Assembly: GCF_014145675.1 (NCBI RefSeq)
Contig: NZ_JACGZW010000020.1
Coordinates: forward strand, 85,225-149,224
Reading direction: 5' to 3'
Source of the DNA: Amycolatopsis dendrobii
GTDB lineage: Bacteria > Actinomycetota > Actinomycetes > Mycobacteriales > Pseudonocardiaceae
Length of the DNA: 64,000 nucleotides
Position 1 is the stretch's first letter. Each line of letters opens with the position of its first letter. Made by a program: the position numbers and the translations under genes. Under the pieces are notes generated by a model that was not told where the DNA came from, ran no database searches, and was given only the letters and a program-made list of their open reading frames with translations. Positions 52,871 to 61,591 of this stretch are shown here, in pieces.

Positions 52871-52907
52871 CAAACCCGCTCCTCTGCGCGAAACGTCTGG
52901 TCAACGG

Positions 52908-54110
52908 TCAGAAGAACGTACCGCACCACACCGATTCGCGCGTGCCGAAGAGAACGTCGGCGGCTTCGGGAGCGGCAGGGTCGAGCACCTCGATCCGGCC
53001 GGTGTCAGCGAGCGCCGACGCGCGCCACGTGCCGAAGTAGAGCATCGACAGCGTGTCCGCCGAGAGCCGCAGCGCGGGTTCCGCGTCGGTACGGGACGCT
53101 CCGTCCGGCCCGACGAGGTAGCGGCCGTCGTTGGCGGGCAGCGACCGGTCGGACACCTCGATGACGACGGGTTCGGCCGGGCCGTAGGTGCGGGCGGCGA
53201 GCGCGGCCGGCACGTCGACCAGCCGGAGCCAGCTTTCGTCCTCGGTGCTTTCGGTTTTCGCCGTGCGCGGGTCGGTGAACAGCAGCGCGTGCGGTTCGTC
53301 GAGCGGGCGCATCGCGAGCACGATCTCGTCGACCAGGTCGACCGACAGCAGGAACCGCCACAGCCCGGCGAACGCGGCCGGGTTGGCGTAGCTGAACTCG
53401 ACCACCTGCAGCTTGCCGCTGTCGTGCGCGGCACCCTCTTCGACGTGGTAGATCACGTAGCCGTCGGTGCCGTCCTGGCCGCGATGCACGGCGGTCTGGA
53501 CGAGTTTCGCGCGGCGGCGCAGGTGCCCCTCGAACCCTGGCCAGTAGATCTCCGGCCGCGTCATCGCGCCGACATGGCCCGTTGCGGTCGCGGCATAGAG
53601 TTCCGGCCATCGCGGGGCGGCCTCGTCGATGCCGAGCACGGTGACTTCTCCCCCGGCGGGCACGTCCGGGCGCAGTTGCGCCCGGTGCTTCTTCACCACG
53701 ACCTGGTTCGCGAGGGTCGTGACGCCGTAGCCGTAGCGGCCGTAGATCGCGCCCTCGGACGCGTGCAGCAGCGCGAGCGCGACGCCTCGTTCGGCGAGGT
53801 CGCCCAGTTGCGCGGCCTGCAGCGCGCTGAGCACGCCGCGCCGGGTGCGTCCGGCGCGGACGCCGACGCCGGTGACCGCGGCCAGCGGGAGCCGTTTTCC
53901 GCCGGGGACGACCATCTCCGATTCGAAGGACCTGGTGGTGCCGACGAGGTCCGGTTCGAAGACGCCCCAACTGCGTTCGGCCTGGTACGCCGCGGAGACG
54001 CGTTCCCATTCCTCGTCGGTGCCGGGCTGGACGTGCAGCGCGGCCCGGAACAGGTCCCAGGCCTTGCGCTGCTCGTCGGGACGGAGGATGCGGACGGTGC
54101 GGTCGCTCAT
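52908..54110 (-). CDS. Eis-like GNAT acetyltransferase (paralogue 2)
   Basis: 400 residues from ATG 54110. Same pattern as paralogue 1: VTGVGVRAGRTRRGVLSALQAAQL, LLHASEGAIYGRYGYGVTT, and C-terminal Phe in CGTFF. Segments such as AGLWRFLLSVDL and AALAARTYGPAEPVVIEV are nearly shared between the two. The start has only a weak GGAG immediately before it. Confidence 0.9.
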   Translation of the reverse strand: MSDRTVRILRPDEQRKAWDLFRAALHVQPGTDEEWERVSAAYQAERSWGVFEPDLVGTTRSFESEMVVPGGKRLPLAAVTGVGVRAGRTRRGVLSALQAAQLGDLAERGVALALLHASEGAIYGRYGYGVTTLANQVVVKKHRAQLRPDVPAGGEVTVLGIDEAAPRWPELYAATATGHVGAMTRPEIYWPGFEGHLRRRAKLVQTAVHRGQDGTDGYVIYHVEEGAAHDSGKLQVVEFSYANPAAFAGLWRFLLSVDLVDEIVLAMRPLDEPHALLFTDPRTAKTESTEDESWLRLVDVPAALAARTYGPAEPVVIEVSDRSLPANDGRYLVGPDGASRTDAEPALRLSADTLSMLYFGTWRASALADTGRIEVLDPAAPEAADVLFGTRESVWCGTFF

Positions 54111-54427
54111 GCTCCGATCATTGCCGGGCCGGGCGCCTGACCGCCACTGAATTGCCGATGCCGGGAACTTGAGCTGCGGCGCCCCGCTGGCTGCCGCACT
54201 GGGTCCGCTGTCGCGATGCTCGCCGGAGGATGCGCAGCACCGGCCCCGGACCGCGCCGGGCACGGCGAAGGTACGTGAGGGGAACCCGCACGTACCTCAC
54301 CGGGGCACGCAGCGCGGCCGGTGAAGTACGTGCCGCCGCGGTCCCGTCGGCCCCTGCGGCCCGGGCAGCCACGCCGCCCCCGCGACCTCGCCTTGAGTTC
54401 CTGGCGTTGCCCCCGAATTGCCGGGGG
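54111..54427. other. 317-bp intergenic region
   Basis: No gene seen. A short GGTACGTG/CACGTACC hairpin (54270-54296) carries an AGGGGAACCC loop, which looks like a broken copy of the AGGGGAACCCT palindrome. Otherwise GC-rich without features. Confidence 0.6.
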
Positions 54428-55135
54428 TCACTTGGCCGCGGGCGGCGAGACCTCGTAGTTGCCGTCGGTGCCCTTGACGGTGATCGGGACCTGCTGCGGT
54501 TTGCCGTTGATGGTGGCGGTGCACTCGAATTTCGCGCCGTCCTCCACCTTCTGCTCGGCCGGGCAGGTGACTCCGCTGACGCCCTGGATCTTGTAGGTGT
54601 CGGTGAGCAGCTTCGCGACGTCGGTCTGCATCTGGTTGTTGTTGAAGACCTGGGTCTTGAAGAAGCCGGGCGCGACGAAGCCGAGGATCGCCACGACGGC
54701 AACCACGACGACGAGCGCGCCGATCCCGATGAACAGGCCCTTCTTCGACCCGCCCGAGGATTCCGGCGCGGGCCCGCCGGGCTGGCCGTAGTCGTACTGG
54801 CCTGGCTGCTGGCCGCCGTACTGCTGCGGCGGCTCGCCGTAGGGCTGCTGCTGGCCGTACGAGGGCGGCTGCTGCCCGTACTGCGGCGGCTGCTGGCCCC
54901 ACTGCGGCTGCTGGGGCGGCTGTTGTTGCGGGTAGCCGCCGGGCTGCTGGCCGTACTGCGGGTCCTGACCGTAGGGCTGCTGGCCGTACTGCTGGGGCGG
55001 GTACGGCTGCTGCTGCGGCCCGCTCTGCGGGTACGCGCCGCCCGGCTGCTGCCCGTAGTTCGGGTCCTGGCCGTAGGGCTGTTGCCCGTACTGGGGCTGC
55101 TGCCGCGGGTCGTTGCCGCCATACGGCGTGCTCAT
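54428..55135 (-). CDS. DUF4333 membrane protein with GQQPYGQDP-type repeats
   Basis: 235 residues from ATG 55135, 6 nt after GGAGG. Residues 1-135 are low-complexity Gln/Pro/Tyr/Gly repeats (units of QQPYGQDPxYG). One transmembrane segment (GLFIGIGALVVVVAVVAILGF) follows, then DUF4333: VAKLLTDTYKIQGVSGVTCPAEQKVEDGAKFECTATINGKPQQVPITVKGTDGNYEVSPP. The long repeat tail is cytoplasmic by the positive-inside rule. Corresponds by position to Rv2091c. Confidence 0.9.
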   Translation of the reverse strand: MSTPYGGNDPRQQPQYGQQPYGQDPNYGQQPGGAYPQSGPQQQPYPPQQYGQQPYGQDPQYGQQPGGYPQQQPPQQPQWGQQPPQYGQQPPSYGQQQPYGEPPQQYGGQQPGQYDYGQPGGPAPESSGGSKKGLFIGIGALVVVVAVVAILGFVAPGFFKTQVFNNNQMQTDVAKLLTDTYKIQGVSGVTCPAEQKVEDGAKFECTATINGKPQQVPITVKGTDGNYEVSPPAAK

Positions 55136-55262
55136 CGTTAGCCTCCGCCTTCGTCTGTCCGCATCCGCAGGCCGGGCCGCGGGTGTCGTGCGCGATCCAA
55201 CCACAGGTCTGGACCTGGCACACGTGTCCGCGCGCAGTCGCTACTAAGGTGTGCCCTCGCGC

Positions 55263-58046
55263 TCACGCCGCGCCCGCCGCCACGACGCCGCGGCGCAGCG
55301 CCCGGACCGCCTGCGCGGCCGCGGAACCGACCGGATCCTCTTTGCCGAGGACGTCGCGGATCTGGTCGAGCAGGTCGATCACCTGACGGCACCAGCGGAC
55401 GAAGTCGCCCGCGGACAGTTCCTGCCCGTTGGTCTCGGCCGCGGTGAGGACTTTCTCCAGTGATTCGCCGCGCGCCCAGCGGTAGACCGGCCACGCGAAT
55501 CCGGCGTCGGGTTCGCGCGTGCGGTCGAGGCGGTGGCGGCGTTCGTCCTCGGTGAGTTCGACCCACAGCCTGCTGGTTTCCTGCCACGCGCCGGGGACCG
55601 CGCCGCCGGGCAGCCGGGGTTCGCCCGCGGTGTCGCGGCGGGCCTCGAACACGAGGGTGGACACGACGGCGGCGAGTTCGGCCGGGCCGAGTCCGTTCCA
55701 GACGCCGTGCCGGATGCATTCGGCGGCGAGCAGGTCGGATTCGCTGTAGAGGCGGGTGAGGCGGCGGCCGTGTTCGGTGACGCGGTCCTCGCCGTCGCCG
55801 GGGCGGACGTAGCCGCGTTCGCCGAGCAGCCGCAGGATCCGGTCGAACGCGCGGGCGAGCGAGTGCGTGGTGGCCGCGACCTTGCGTTCGAGCTGTTCGG
55901 TTTCGGCGGAGAGGCGCTGGTAGCGCTCGACCCAGCGGAGGTTCGCCTCGCGTTCGGCAAGGCCGTGGCACGGGTGGGCGCGCAGGGCGCGGCGCAGCGA
56001 GGCGAGTTCGGCGTCGTCGGCGGCCGCGGTCCGGCGGCGCTGGCGGCCGGGCAGCGCGATGCCTGCGTTGCGCAGCGACGAGGCGATGTCGCGGCGGGTC
56101 TTGGGCGAGCGCAGTTCGATGTGCTTGGGCAGCTTGATCCGGCCGAGCGCCTCGACCGGGGCCGGGAAGTCGGCGACCGACAGCGGTCCGGACCAGCGGT
56201 CCTCGGTGACCACGACCGGCCGGGGTTCGCGGATCGGGTCGAGGCCGGGGTCGACGACCACGGCGAGCCCGGCGCGGCGGCCCGCCGGGACCGGGATGAC
56301 GTCGCCCTTGCGCAGTTTCTCCAGCGACTGGGCGGTCTCGGCGCGGCGGGAGGAGGTGTTCTGCCGCGACAGGGTCTTCTCGCGGGCGGAGATCTGCGCG
56401 CGGAGTTCGACGTACTCGAGCATCTGGTCGAAGTCGCCGGAGATCGCGGCGGTGTAGCCCTTGAGGGCTTCCTTGTTCCGTTCGATCCGGCGCGCGGTGC
56501 CGACGACCGACCGGTCGGCCTGGAACTGCGCGAACGACTGTTCCAGCAGGTCGCGGGCGGCGTCCGCGCCGACCTGGGCGACGAGGTTGACCGCCATGTT
56601 GTAGCCGGGGCGGAACGACGAGCGCAGCGGGTACGTGCGGGTGGACGCGAGCCCGGCGACGGCCTTCGGGTCGACCCCCGGCTGCCAGGCGACGACGGCG
56701 TGGCCTTCGATGTCGATGCCCCGGCGGCCGGCGCGGCCGGTGAGCTGGGTGTATTCGCCGGGGGTGAGGTCGACGTGCGCCTCGCCGTTGTATTTCACGA
56801 GCCGTTCGAGCACGACGGTGCGGGCGGGCATGTTGATGCCGAGCGCGAGGGTTTCGGTCGCGAACACGACCTTGACCAGGCCGCGGACGAACAGTTCCTC
56901 GACGGTTTCCTTGAACGCGGGCAGCAGGCCCGCGTGGTGGCCCGCGAAGCCGCGTTCGAGCGCCTCGCGCCATTCCCAGTAGCCGAGGACGCCGAGGTCG
57001 CCCTCGGGCAGCTCAGCGGTGCGCTCGTCGACGATCCGGCGGATCTCCTCGACCTGCTCGGGGCCGTTGAGCCGCAGGCCGGAGCGGACGCACTGGGCGA
57101 CCGCGGCGTCGCAGCCGGCGCGGGAGAAGATGAACACGATCGCGGGCAGCAGCCCGGCGTGGTCGAGCCGTTCGACGACGTCGACGCGCGACGGCGGCCG
57201 GAACCTCGGGCCGCGCGGCGGGCCTCCGCGGCGGCCGCCGCGCGGGCCGCGGAAGTTGGGGGCGAAGCGGCCCATGTCGTCGGTCTTGCGCAGCAGCGTG
57301 GGGTTGATCCGCAGCTGCTCCCCCGGGTCGGCCTCGTTCTGGCCGGCGAACAGGTCGAGCAACTGGTTGCCGACGAGCATGTGCTGCCACAACGGGACCG
57401 GCCGGTGTTCGTCGACGACGACGGTGGTGTCGCCGCGGACCTCGACGAGCCATTCGCCGAATTCCTCGGCGTTGCTGACGGTGGCGGACAGGCCGACGAC
57501 TCGGACGTGCTCGGGCAGGTGGAGGATCACTTCCTCCCAGACCGCGCCGCGGAAGCGGTCGGCGAGGTAGTGGACCTCGTCCATGACGACGTAGCCGAGT
57601 TCGGGGATGGCGGAGCTGCCCGCGTAGAGCATGTTGCGCAGCACCTCGGTGGTCATGACGACCACCTGGGCGTTGCCGTTGATCGAGGTGTCGCCGGTGA
57701 GCAGGCCGACGGCGTCGTTGCCGTAGCGTTCGACGAGGTCGGCGTACTTCTGGTTGGACAGGGCCTTGATCGGCGTGGTGTAGAAGCATTTGCGGCCCTC
57801 GGCGAGGGCGAGGTGGACGGCGAACTCGCCGACCACGGTCTTGCCCGCCCCGGTCGGGGCGCAGACCAGGACGCCGTGGCCCTCTTCGAGCGCTTCGCAG
57901 CCGCGGATCTGGAAATCGTCGAATTCGAAGGCCGATTCGGCGGAAAACCGGGTCAGCTGGGGGTGCTTGGCGCGGCGACGGGAGGCAGCGTAGGCCTCGG
58001 CCGGCGATGGTGAAGGGCTAGTGGCCACCCCGTCAGGGTTCCACAT
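55263..58046 (-). CDS. helY: DEAD/DEAH RNA helicase HelY
   Basis: 927 residues from ATG 58046. Motif I CAPTGAGKTVVGEF, motif II VMDEVHYLADRFRGAVWEE, motif III GLSATVSN and motif VI QLTGRAGRRGID, followed by an Mtr4/Ski2-like winged helix and helical-bundle domain. It has the arch-less Ski2-type layout of M. tuberculosis HelY (Rv2092c). Cytoplasmic RNA-processing role, substrate not known. An ATG at 58064 is also in frame. Confidence 0.94.
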   Translation of the reverse strand: MWNPDGVATSPSPSPAEAYAASRRRAKHPQLTRFSAESAFEFDDFQIRGCEALEEGHGVLVCAPTGAGKTVVGEFAVHLALAEGRKCFYTTPIKALSNQKYADLVERYGNDAVGLLTGDTSINGNAQVVVMTTEVLRNMLYAGSSAIPELGYVVMDEVHYLADRFRGAVWEEVILHLPEHVRVVGLSATVSNAEEFGEWLVEVRGDTTVVVDEHRPVPLWQHMLVGNQLLDLFAGQNEADPGEQLRINPTLLRKTDDMGRFAPNFRGPRGGRRGGPPRGPRFRPPSRVDVVERLDHAGLLPAIVFIFSRAGCDAAVAQCVRSGLRLNGPEQVEEIRRIVDERTAELPEGDLGVLGYWEWREALERGFAGHHAGLLPAFKETVEELFVRGLVKVVFATETLALGINMPARTVVLERLVKYNGEAHVDLTPGEYTQLTGRAGRRGIDIEGHAVVAWQPGVDPKAVAGLASTRTYPLRSSFRPGYNMAVNLVAQVGADAARDLLEQSFAQFQADRSVVGTARRIERNKEALKGYTAAISGDFDQMLEYVELRAQISAREKTLSRQNTSSRRAETAQSLEKLRKGDVIPVPAGRRAGLAVVVDPGLDPIREPRPVVVTEDRWSGPLSVADFPAPVEALGRIKLPKHIELRSPKTRRDIASSLRNAGIALPGRQRRRTAAADDAELASLRRALRAHPCHGLAEREANLRWVERYQRLSAETEQLERKVAATTHSLARAFDRILRLLGERGYVRPGDGEDRVTEHGRRLTRLYSESDLLAAECIRHGVWNGLGPAELAAVVSTLVFEARRDTAGEPRLPGGAVPGAWQETSRLWVELTEDERRHRLDRTREPDAGFAWPVYRWARGESLEKVLTAAETNGQELSAGDFVRWCRQVIDLLDQIRDVLGKEDPVGSAAAQAVRALRRGVVAAGAA

Positions 58047-58079
58047 GCCCCCGACATTCCGCACGCGGCGTGCCGCCGG

Positions 58080-58970
58080 TCACCGCGGGGGCGCGACGAC
58101 CATCAGCGCGGAGGGCACGCAGGTCGCCTCGACCGGCGCCCGGCCCTGGTCTTCGCCGTCGGCGTAGACGGGCCAGCCGGGTGCTTCGATGCGCAGGGTG
58201 CGGGTGCGGAAGGTCTCGACGCTGGACTTGTGCACGTGCTCGCCGGTGCGCAGCTGCGGCAGCATCCGGAGCAGGCGGGCGCGGCCGGGGGCGCCGATGA
58301 CGGTGACGTCGAAGAGACCGTCGTCGGGGGTGGCGTCGGGGCAGATCGGGATGCCGCCGCCGTAGTACGGGGTGTTGCCGACGGCGATCAGGCTCGTCTC
58401 CCCGGAAAGGGCGCCTTCGTCGGTGTGCACGACGATCGGGCTGGGCTTGAACGCGGCGAGTTCGGCGAGGATCGCCAGGTCGTAGCGGCGGGGTCCGGCG
58501 GGCCAGCGCATCGCGTTCGCGCGGGCGTTGACGGCGGCGTCGAATCCGGCGCACAGCACGGTGGCGAACCAGGTGTCGCCGACGCGGCCGAGGTCGACGC
58601 TGCGGCGGTGCCCGGCTTGCAGGGCTTTGGCGAGGGCGTCGGTGGCGGCGCGCGGGTCGGCGGGGACGCCGAGGGCGCGGGCGAAGTCGTTGCCGGTGCC
58701 GGAGGGGACGAGGCCGAGCGCGACGCCGTGGTCGGCGCAGAACTGGACGCCCTGGTGGGCCGCGCCGTCGCCGCCGAGGACGATGAGCACGTCGAGGCCT
58801 TCGGCGTGCGAGGACCGCATGAGCGCGCGGGATTCCTCGACGCTGGTGGCGACGAGGAGGTCGAGCCGGTCGACGGCGGGCCGCAGCCGCGCCGCGACCG
58901 CTTCGGCCAGGCGGGCGGCCGCGCCGTGTCCGGAGGCCGGGTGCACGGCCAGTGCTGCGTTCAGGCCCAC
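58080..58970 (-). CDS. Diacylglycerol kinase-family lipid kinase
   Basis: 296 residues from GTG 58970, 2 nt after the tatC stop. The DAGK catalytic motifs are VLGGDGAAHQGV (usual GGDGT changed to GGDGA), LVPSGTGNDFARALG and the metal loop near GNTPYYGGGIPICPDATPDDGLFDV. Produces phosphatidic acid or another phosphorylated lipid at the membrane. Its insertion between helY and tatC is a feature of this lineage. Confidence 0.92.
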   Translation of the reverse strand: MGLNAALAVHPASGHGAAARLAEAVAARLRPAVDRLDLLVATSVEESRALMRSSHAEGLDVLIVLGGDGAAHQGVQFCADHGVALGLVPSGTGNDFARALGVPADPRAATDALAKALQAGHRRSVDLGRVGDTWFATVLCAGFDAAVNARANAMRWPAGPRRYDLAILAELAAFKPSPIVVHTDEGALSGETSLIAVGNTPYYGGGIPICPDATPDDGLFDVTVIGAPGRARLLRMLPQLRTGEHVHKSSVETFRTRTLRIEAPGWPVYADGEDQGRAPVEATCVPSALMVVAPPR

Positions 58971-58972
58971 GG

Positions 58973-59947
58973 TCAGGTGATGTCGTCAGTGGGGCCGGAG
59001 CGGCCGGACGCCGGTTTCTGCGCGGCGGGTTCCTCGCCGTCGGCGGTGGTCGGCGTGTAGTGGAACGGCGCGGCCTCGTCGTCGGCGAGCTGGTCCCAGC
59101 CCTCGTCCTGGCGGACGCGGTCGAGCTTGCGGTCGTGGAAGCGGGCGATCTGGATCGAGATCTCGAACAGCAGGGTGAGCGCGGCGGCGAGGCCGAGCAT
59201 CGAGAACGGGTCCGAGCCGGGGGTGGCGAACGCGGCGAACACGAACAGCGCGAACACGATGCCGCGGCGCCACTTCTTGAGCTGCTGGTACTTGAGCACG
59301 CCGACGCGGTTGAGCATCACGACGAGCAGCGGCAGTTCGAAGCTGACGCCGAAGATCACCAGCAGCGACAGGATGAACGAGATGTACTTGTCGCCGGTCA
59401 GGGCGGTGACGAACTGGTCCTGGCCGAACCCGGCGAGCAGCGCGAGCGCGTGCGGGACGAGCAGGTAGGCCAGCACCGCGCCGGCGGCGAAGAGCACCGA
59501 GGCGAAGGCGACGAAGGTCAGCGCGTACTTGCGTTCCTTGGCGTAGAGGCCGGGGGCGATGAACGCCCACAGCTGGTACAGCCAGGCCGGGGACAGCAGG
59601 ACCGCGCCCGCGGCGACGCCGACTTTCAGGCGGAGCATGAAGACTTCGAACGGGACCGTCTGCAGCAGGCGGCAGCCGGTTTCGCCGCCGAACCGCTGTT
59701 CCTTCGGGATGGCGCAGTACGGGTGCGTCATGATGTCGCCGAGCGACGGGATCGGCCCGAACCGCTGGCCGAACCAGATGAACCCGAAGATCGCGCCGAT
59801 GACCACGAAAACGACCGCCCAGCCGAGCCGGCGGCGGAACTCGTAGATGTGCTCGATGAGCGTCATCGTGCCGTCGGGGTTTTTCCGACGGCTGCGCCGG
59901 CTCCGCTTGCTGGACCGGCTGCCGTTGCCGTTGGCGGCTTCCGCCAC
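58973..59947 (-). CDS. tatC: Sec-independent translocase subunit TatC
   Basis: 324 residues. A basic N-tail, then the TatC core: MTLIEHIYEFRRRLGW, PFEVFMLRLKVG, LYQLWAFIAPGLYAKERKY with the conserved FxxPGLxxxER, and six transmembrane segments. A cytoplasmic acidic tail of about 50 residues follows. With TatA it exports folded twin-arginine proteins. Confidence 0.95.
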   Translation of the reverse strand: MAEAANGNGSRSSKRSRRSRRKNPDGTMTLIEHIYEFRRRLGWAVVFVVIGAIFGFIWFGQRFGPIPSLGDIMTHPYCAIPKEQRFGGETGCRLLQTVPFEVFMLRLKVGVAAGAVLLSPAWLYQLWAFIAPGLYAKERKYALTFVAFASVLFAAGAVLAYLLVPHALALLAGFGQDQFVTALTGDKYISFILSLLVIFGVSFELPLLVVMLNRVGVLKYQQLKKWRRGIVFALFVFAAFATPGSDPFSMLGLAAALTLLFEISIQIARFHDRKLDRVRQDEGWDQLADDEAAPFHYTPTTADGEEPAAQKPASGRSGPTDDIT

Positions 59948-60035
59948 TGGTCGTTCCGTTCTCGTCAGAGCCCGCCGGGGCGCGCCGCGCCGGCGCGCCG
60001 CCGTGGACCGGGGACCGGGTGGTGCGCGCGGAGGG

Positions 60036-60350
60036 TCAGCTCGCGTTCTTCTGCGGCTGGTCGGCCGAGGCCGCCTGCTGCTTCTTCAGTTCGTCGAGCT
60101 GGCGCTGGAGGTCGGCGACCTGCTTGTCCTGCGCGGTCTGCGCGGGAGCGGGGGCGGCGATGTGCCGGGTGTCGGCGGACTCGGCCTCGGCTTCGGCCTT
60201 CTGTTCGCCGGTCAGGTCCTTGGTCTCGGCCTTGAAGATCTTCATGGACTTGCCGATGGACCGGGCCGCGTCCGGGAGCCGCTTCGCTCCGAACAGCAGA
60301 ACCACCACGAGCACCAGAACGATGATGTGCCACGGCTGCAGCGCGTTCAT
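60036..60350 (-). CDS. tatA: Twin-arginine translocase subunit TatA
   Basis: 104 residues from ATG 60350, 9 nt after AAGGAGGG. One transmembrane helix (IIVLVLVVVLLFGAKRLPDAARSIGKSMKIFKAE) with the TatA hinge FGAKRLP and amphipathic helix. The tail includes a Lys/Gln-rich coiled coil (DKQVADLQRQLDELKKQ). Confidence 0.95.
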   Translation of the reverse strand: MNALQPWHIIVLVLVVVLLFGAKRLPDAARSIGKSMKIFKAETKDLTGEQKAEAEAESADTRHIAAPAPAQTAQDKQVADLQRQLDELKKQQAASADQPQKNAS

Positions 60351-60387
60351 GGTCGTCTGCCCTCCTTGTCTGGGGTCTGTGCTGATG

Positions 60388-60600
60388 TTACTTGTTGCCG
60401 GTCGCCGGGCGGCGTTCGGCCACGGCCACACGGAGTGCCGCGGACCGGGCCCGGATGAGTCCGGTCCGGTCGTGGGTGTCCGCACTGACCATGCTCATGG
60501 TGCGGCGGAAGCGGCGCAAGACTCCGGCGGTCCGTACCAGCAGCAGGGCCAGGACGAGCAGGCCGGCCGCGAGCAGCACATAGACGGGCAGGTACGGCAC
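60388..60600 (-). CDS. Small membrane protein between tatA and pafC
   Basis: 70 residues from GTG 60600, after AAGGTGG. Transmembrane segment YVLLAAGLLVLALLLV followed by a basic helix (RTAGVLRRFRRTMSMVSADTHDRTGLIRARSAALRVAVAERRP). The name is unknown. Its location in the PafBC-Tat cluster suggests a conserved accessory role. Confidence 0.75.
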   Translation of the reverse strand: MPYLPVYVLLAAGLLVLALLLVRTAGVLRRFRRTMSMVSADTHDRTGLIRARSAALRVAVAERRPATGNK

Positions 60601-60610
60601 TGAAACCACC

Positions 60611-61591
60611 TTATCGGTCGGAGATGGACATGAGGTGACGGGCACGCGCCACGGCGTCGGCGGCCCGGCGACCGACTGCCTGCGCGAGTGTGGCGGGGCT
60701 CTCCACCTGGGCTTCCCCGCCGAGGCTGAGCACGAGGCGGACCATCCAGGGCTCGTCGCTGTAGCGCATCGCGATGCGCAGCCGTCCGCCGTCGAGTTCG
60801 GCCAGTTCCTCGCACGGGTAGTACTCGGCGACCCAGCGGGCGTCGGGGTCCAGCACGAGATGGGCGACCCGCTGATCGGGACGGGCGGAGAAGACCCCGT
60901 CGGACAGGTCGGTGGGCCGTGCGTGGGCGGGCGGGGCCGCGGGTTCGTCCAATACGGTGAGCGCGTCCACCCGATCGAGGCGGAAGAGCCGGACGCCTTC
61001 GACCCGGCGGCACCAGGCTTCGAGGTACCCGACGCCTTGGACGATGACGAGCCGCATCGGGTCGACGGTGCGTTCGGTGATCTGGTCGCGCGAGGCGGTG
61101 TAGTAGCGCATCCGCAGCGCGCGGCCGTCCTGCAGCGCGCCGGAGACGGTCTCGCGGGTGCGGGCGGCGCGGGCTCCTTCGCGCACTCCTCCCCCGACGA
61201 CGACTCCGGCCGGGCGGGCCTGCCCGGCGGCGTCCTCGATCTTGGCGATGGCGCGGCGGACCGCGTCGCCGTCGGCCACGCCCGGGGTTTCGGCGAGCGC
61301 GCGCAACGCGACCAGCAGCGCGGTGGCTTCGCCGCCGGTGAGGCGCAGCGGGCGGCTCATCCCGGCGTCGTGGGTGACGACGATGGTGTCGCCTTCGAAG
61401 GACAGGTCGATGAGGTCTCCGGGGCCGTAGCCGGGCAGGCCGCACATCCACAGCAGTTCGAGGTCTTTGCGCAGCTGGCGCGGGGTGACGTCGAAGTCCT
61501 GCGCGGCCTCGTCGATCCGGATGCCGGGGCGCGCGAGCAGGTAGGGCACGAGCGCGAGCAGTCTCGGCATCCGTTCGCCGGAGGCGCTCAT
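60611..61591 (-). CDS. pafC: WYL-domain transcriptional regulator PafC
   Basis: 326 residues from ATG 61591, overlapping the PafB stop (ATGA). N-terminal HTH (LALVPYLLARPGIRIDEAAQDFDVTPRQLRKDLELLWMCGLPG) and a WYL-type domain (RYYTASRDQITERTVDPMRLVIVQGVGYLEAWCRRVEGVRLFRLDRV). In mycobacteria PafB and PafC form a heterodimer that activates the RecA-independent DNA damage response. Confidence 0.93.
   Translation of the reverse strand: MSASGERMPRLLALVPYLLARPGIRIDEAAQDFDVTPRQLRKDLELLWMCGLPGYGPGDLIDLSFEGDTIVVTHDAGMSRPLRLTGGEATALLVALRALAETPGVADGDAVRRAIAKIEDAAGQARPAGVVVGGGVREGARAARTRETVSGALQDGRALRMRYYTASRDQITERTVDPMRLVIVQGVGYLEAWCRRVEGVRLFRLDRVDALTVLDEPAAPPAHARPTDLSDGVFSARPDQRVAHLVLDPDARWVAEYYPCEELAELDGGRLRIAMRYSDEPWMVRLVLSLGGEAQVESPATLAQAVGRRAADAVARARHLMSISDR

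Noticed and set aside
55533..58013. 826-codon plus-strand open frame
   Set aside because: Antisense of helY; lacks motifs and has the biased composition of a complement frame.
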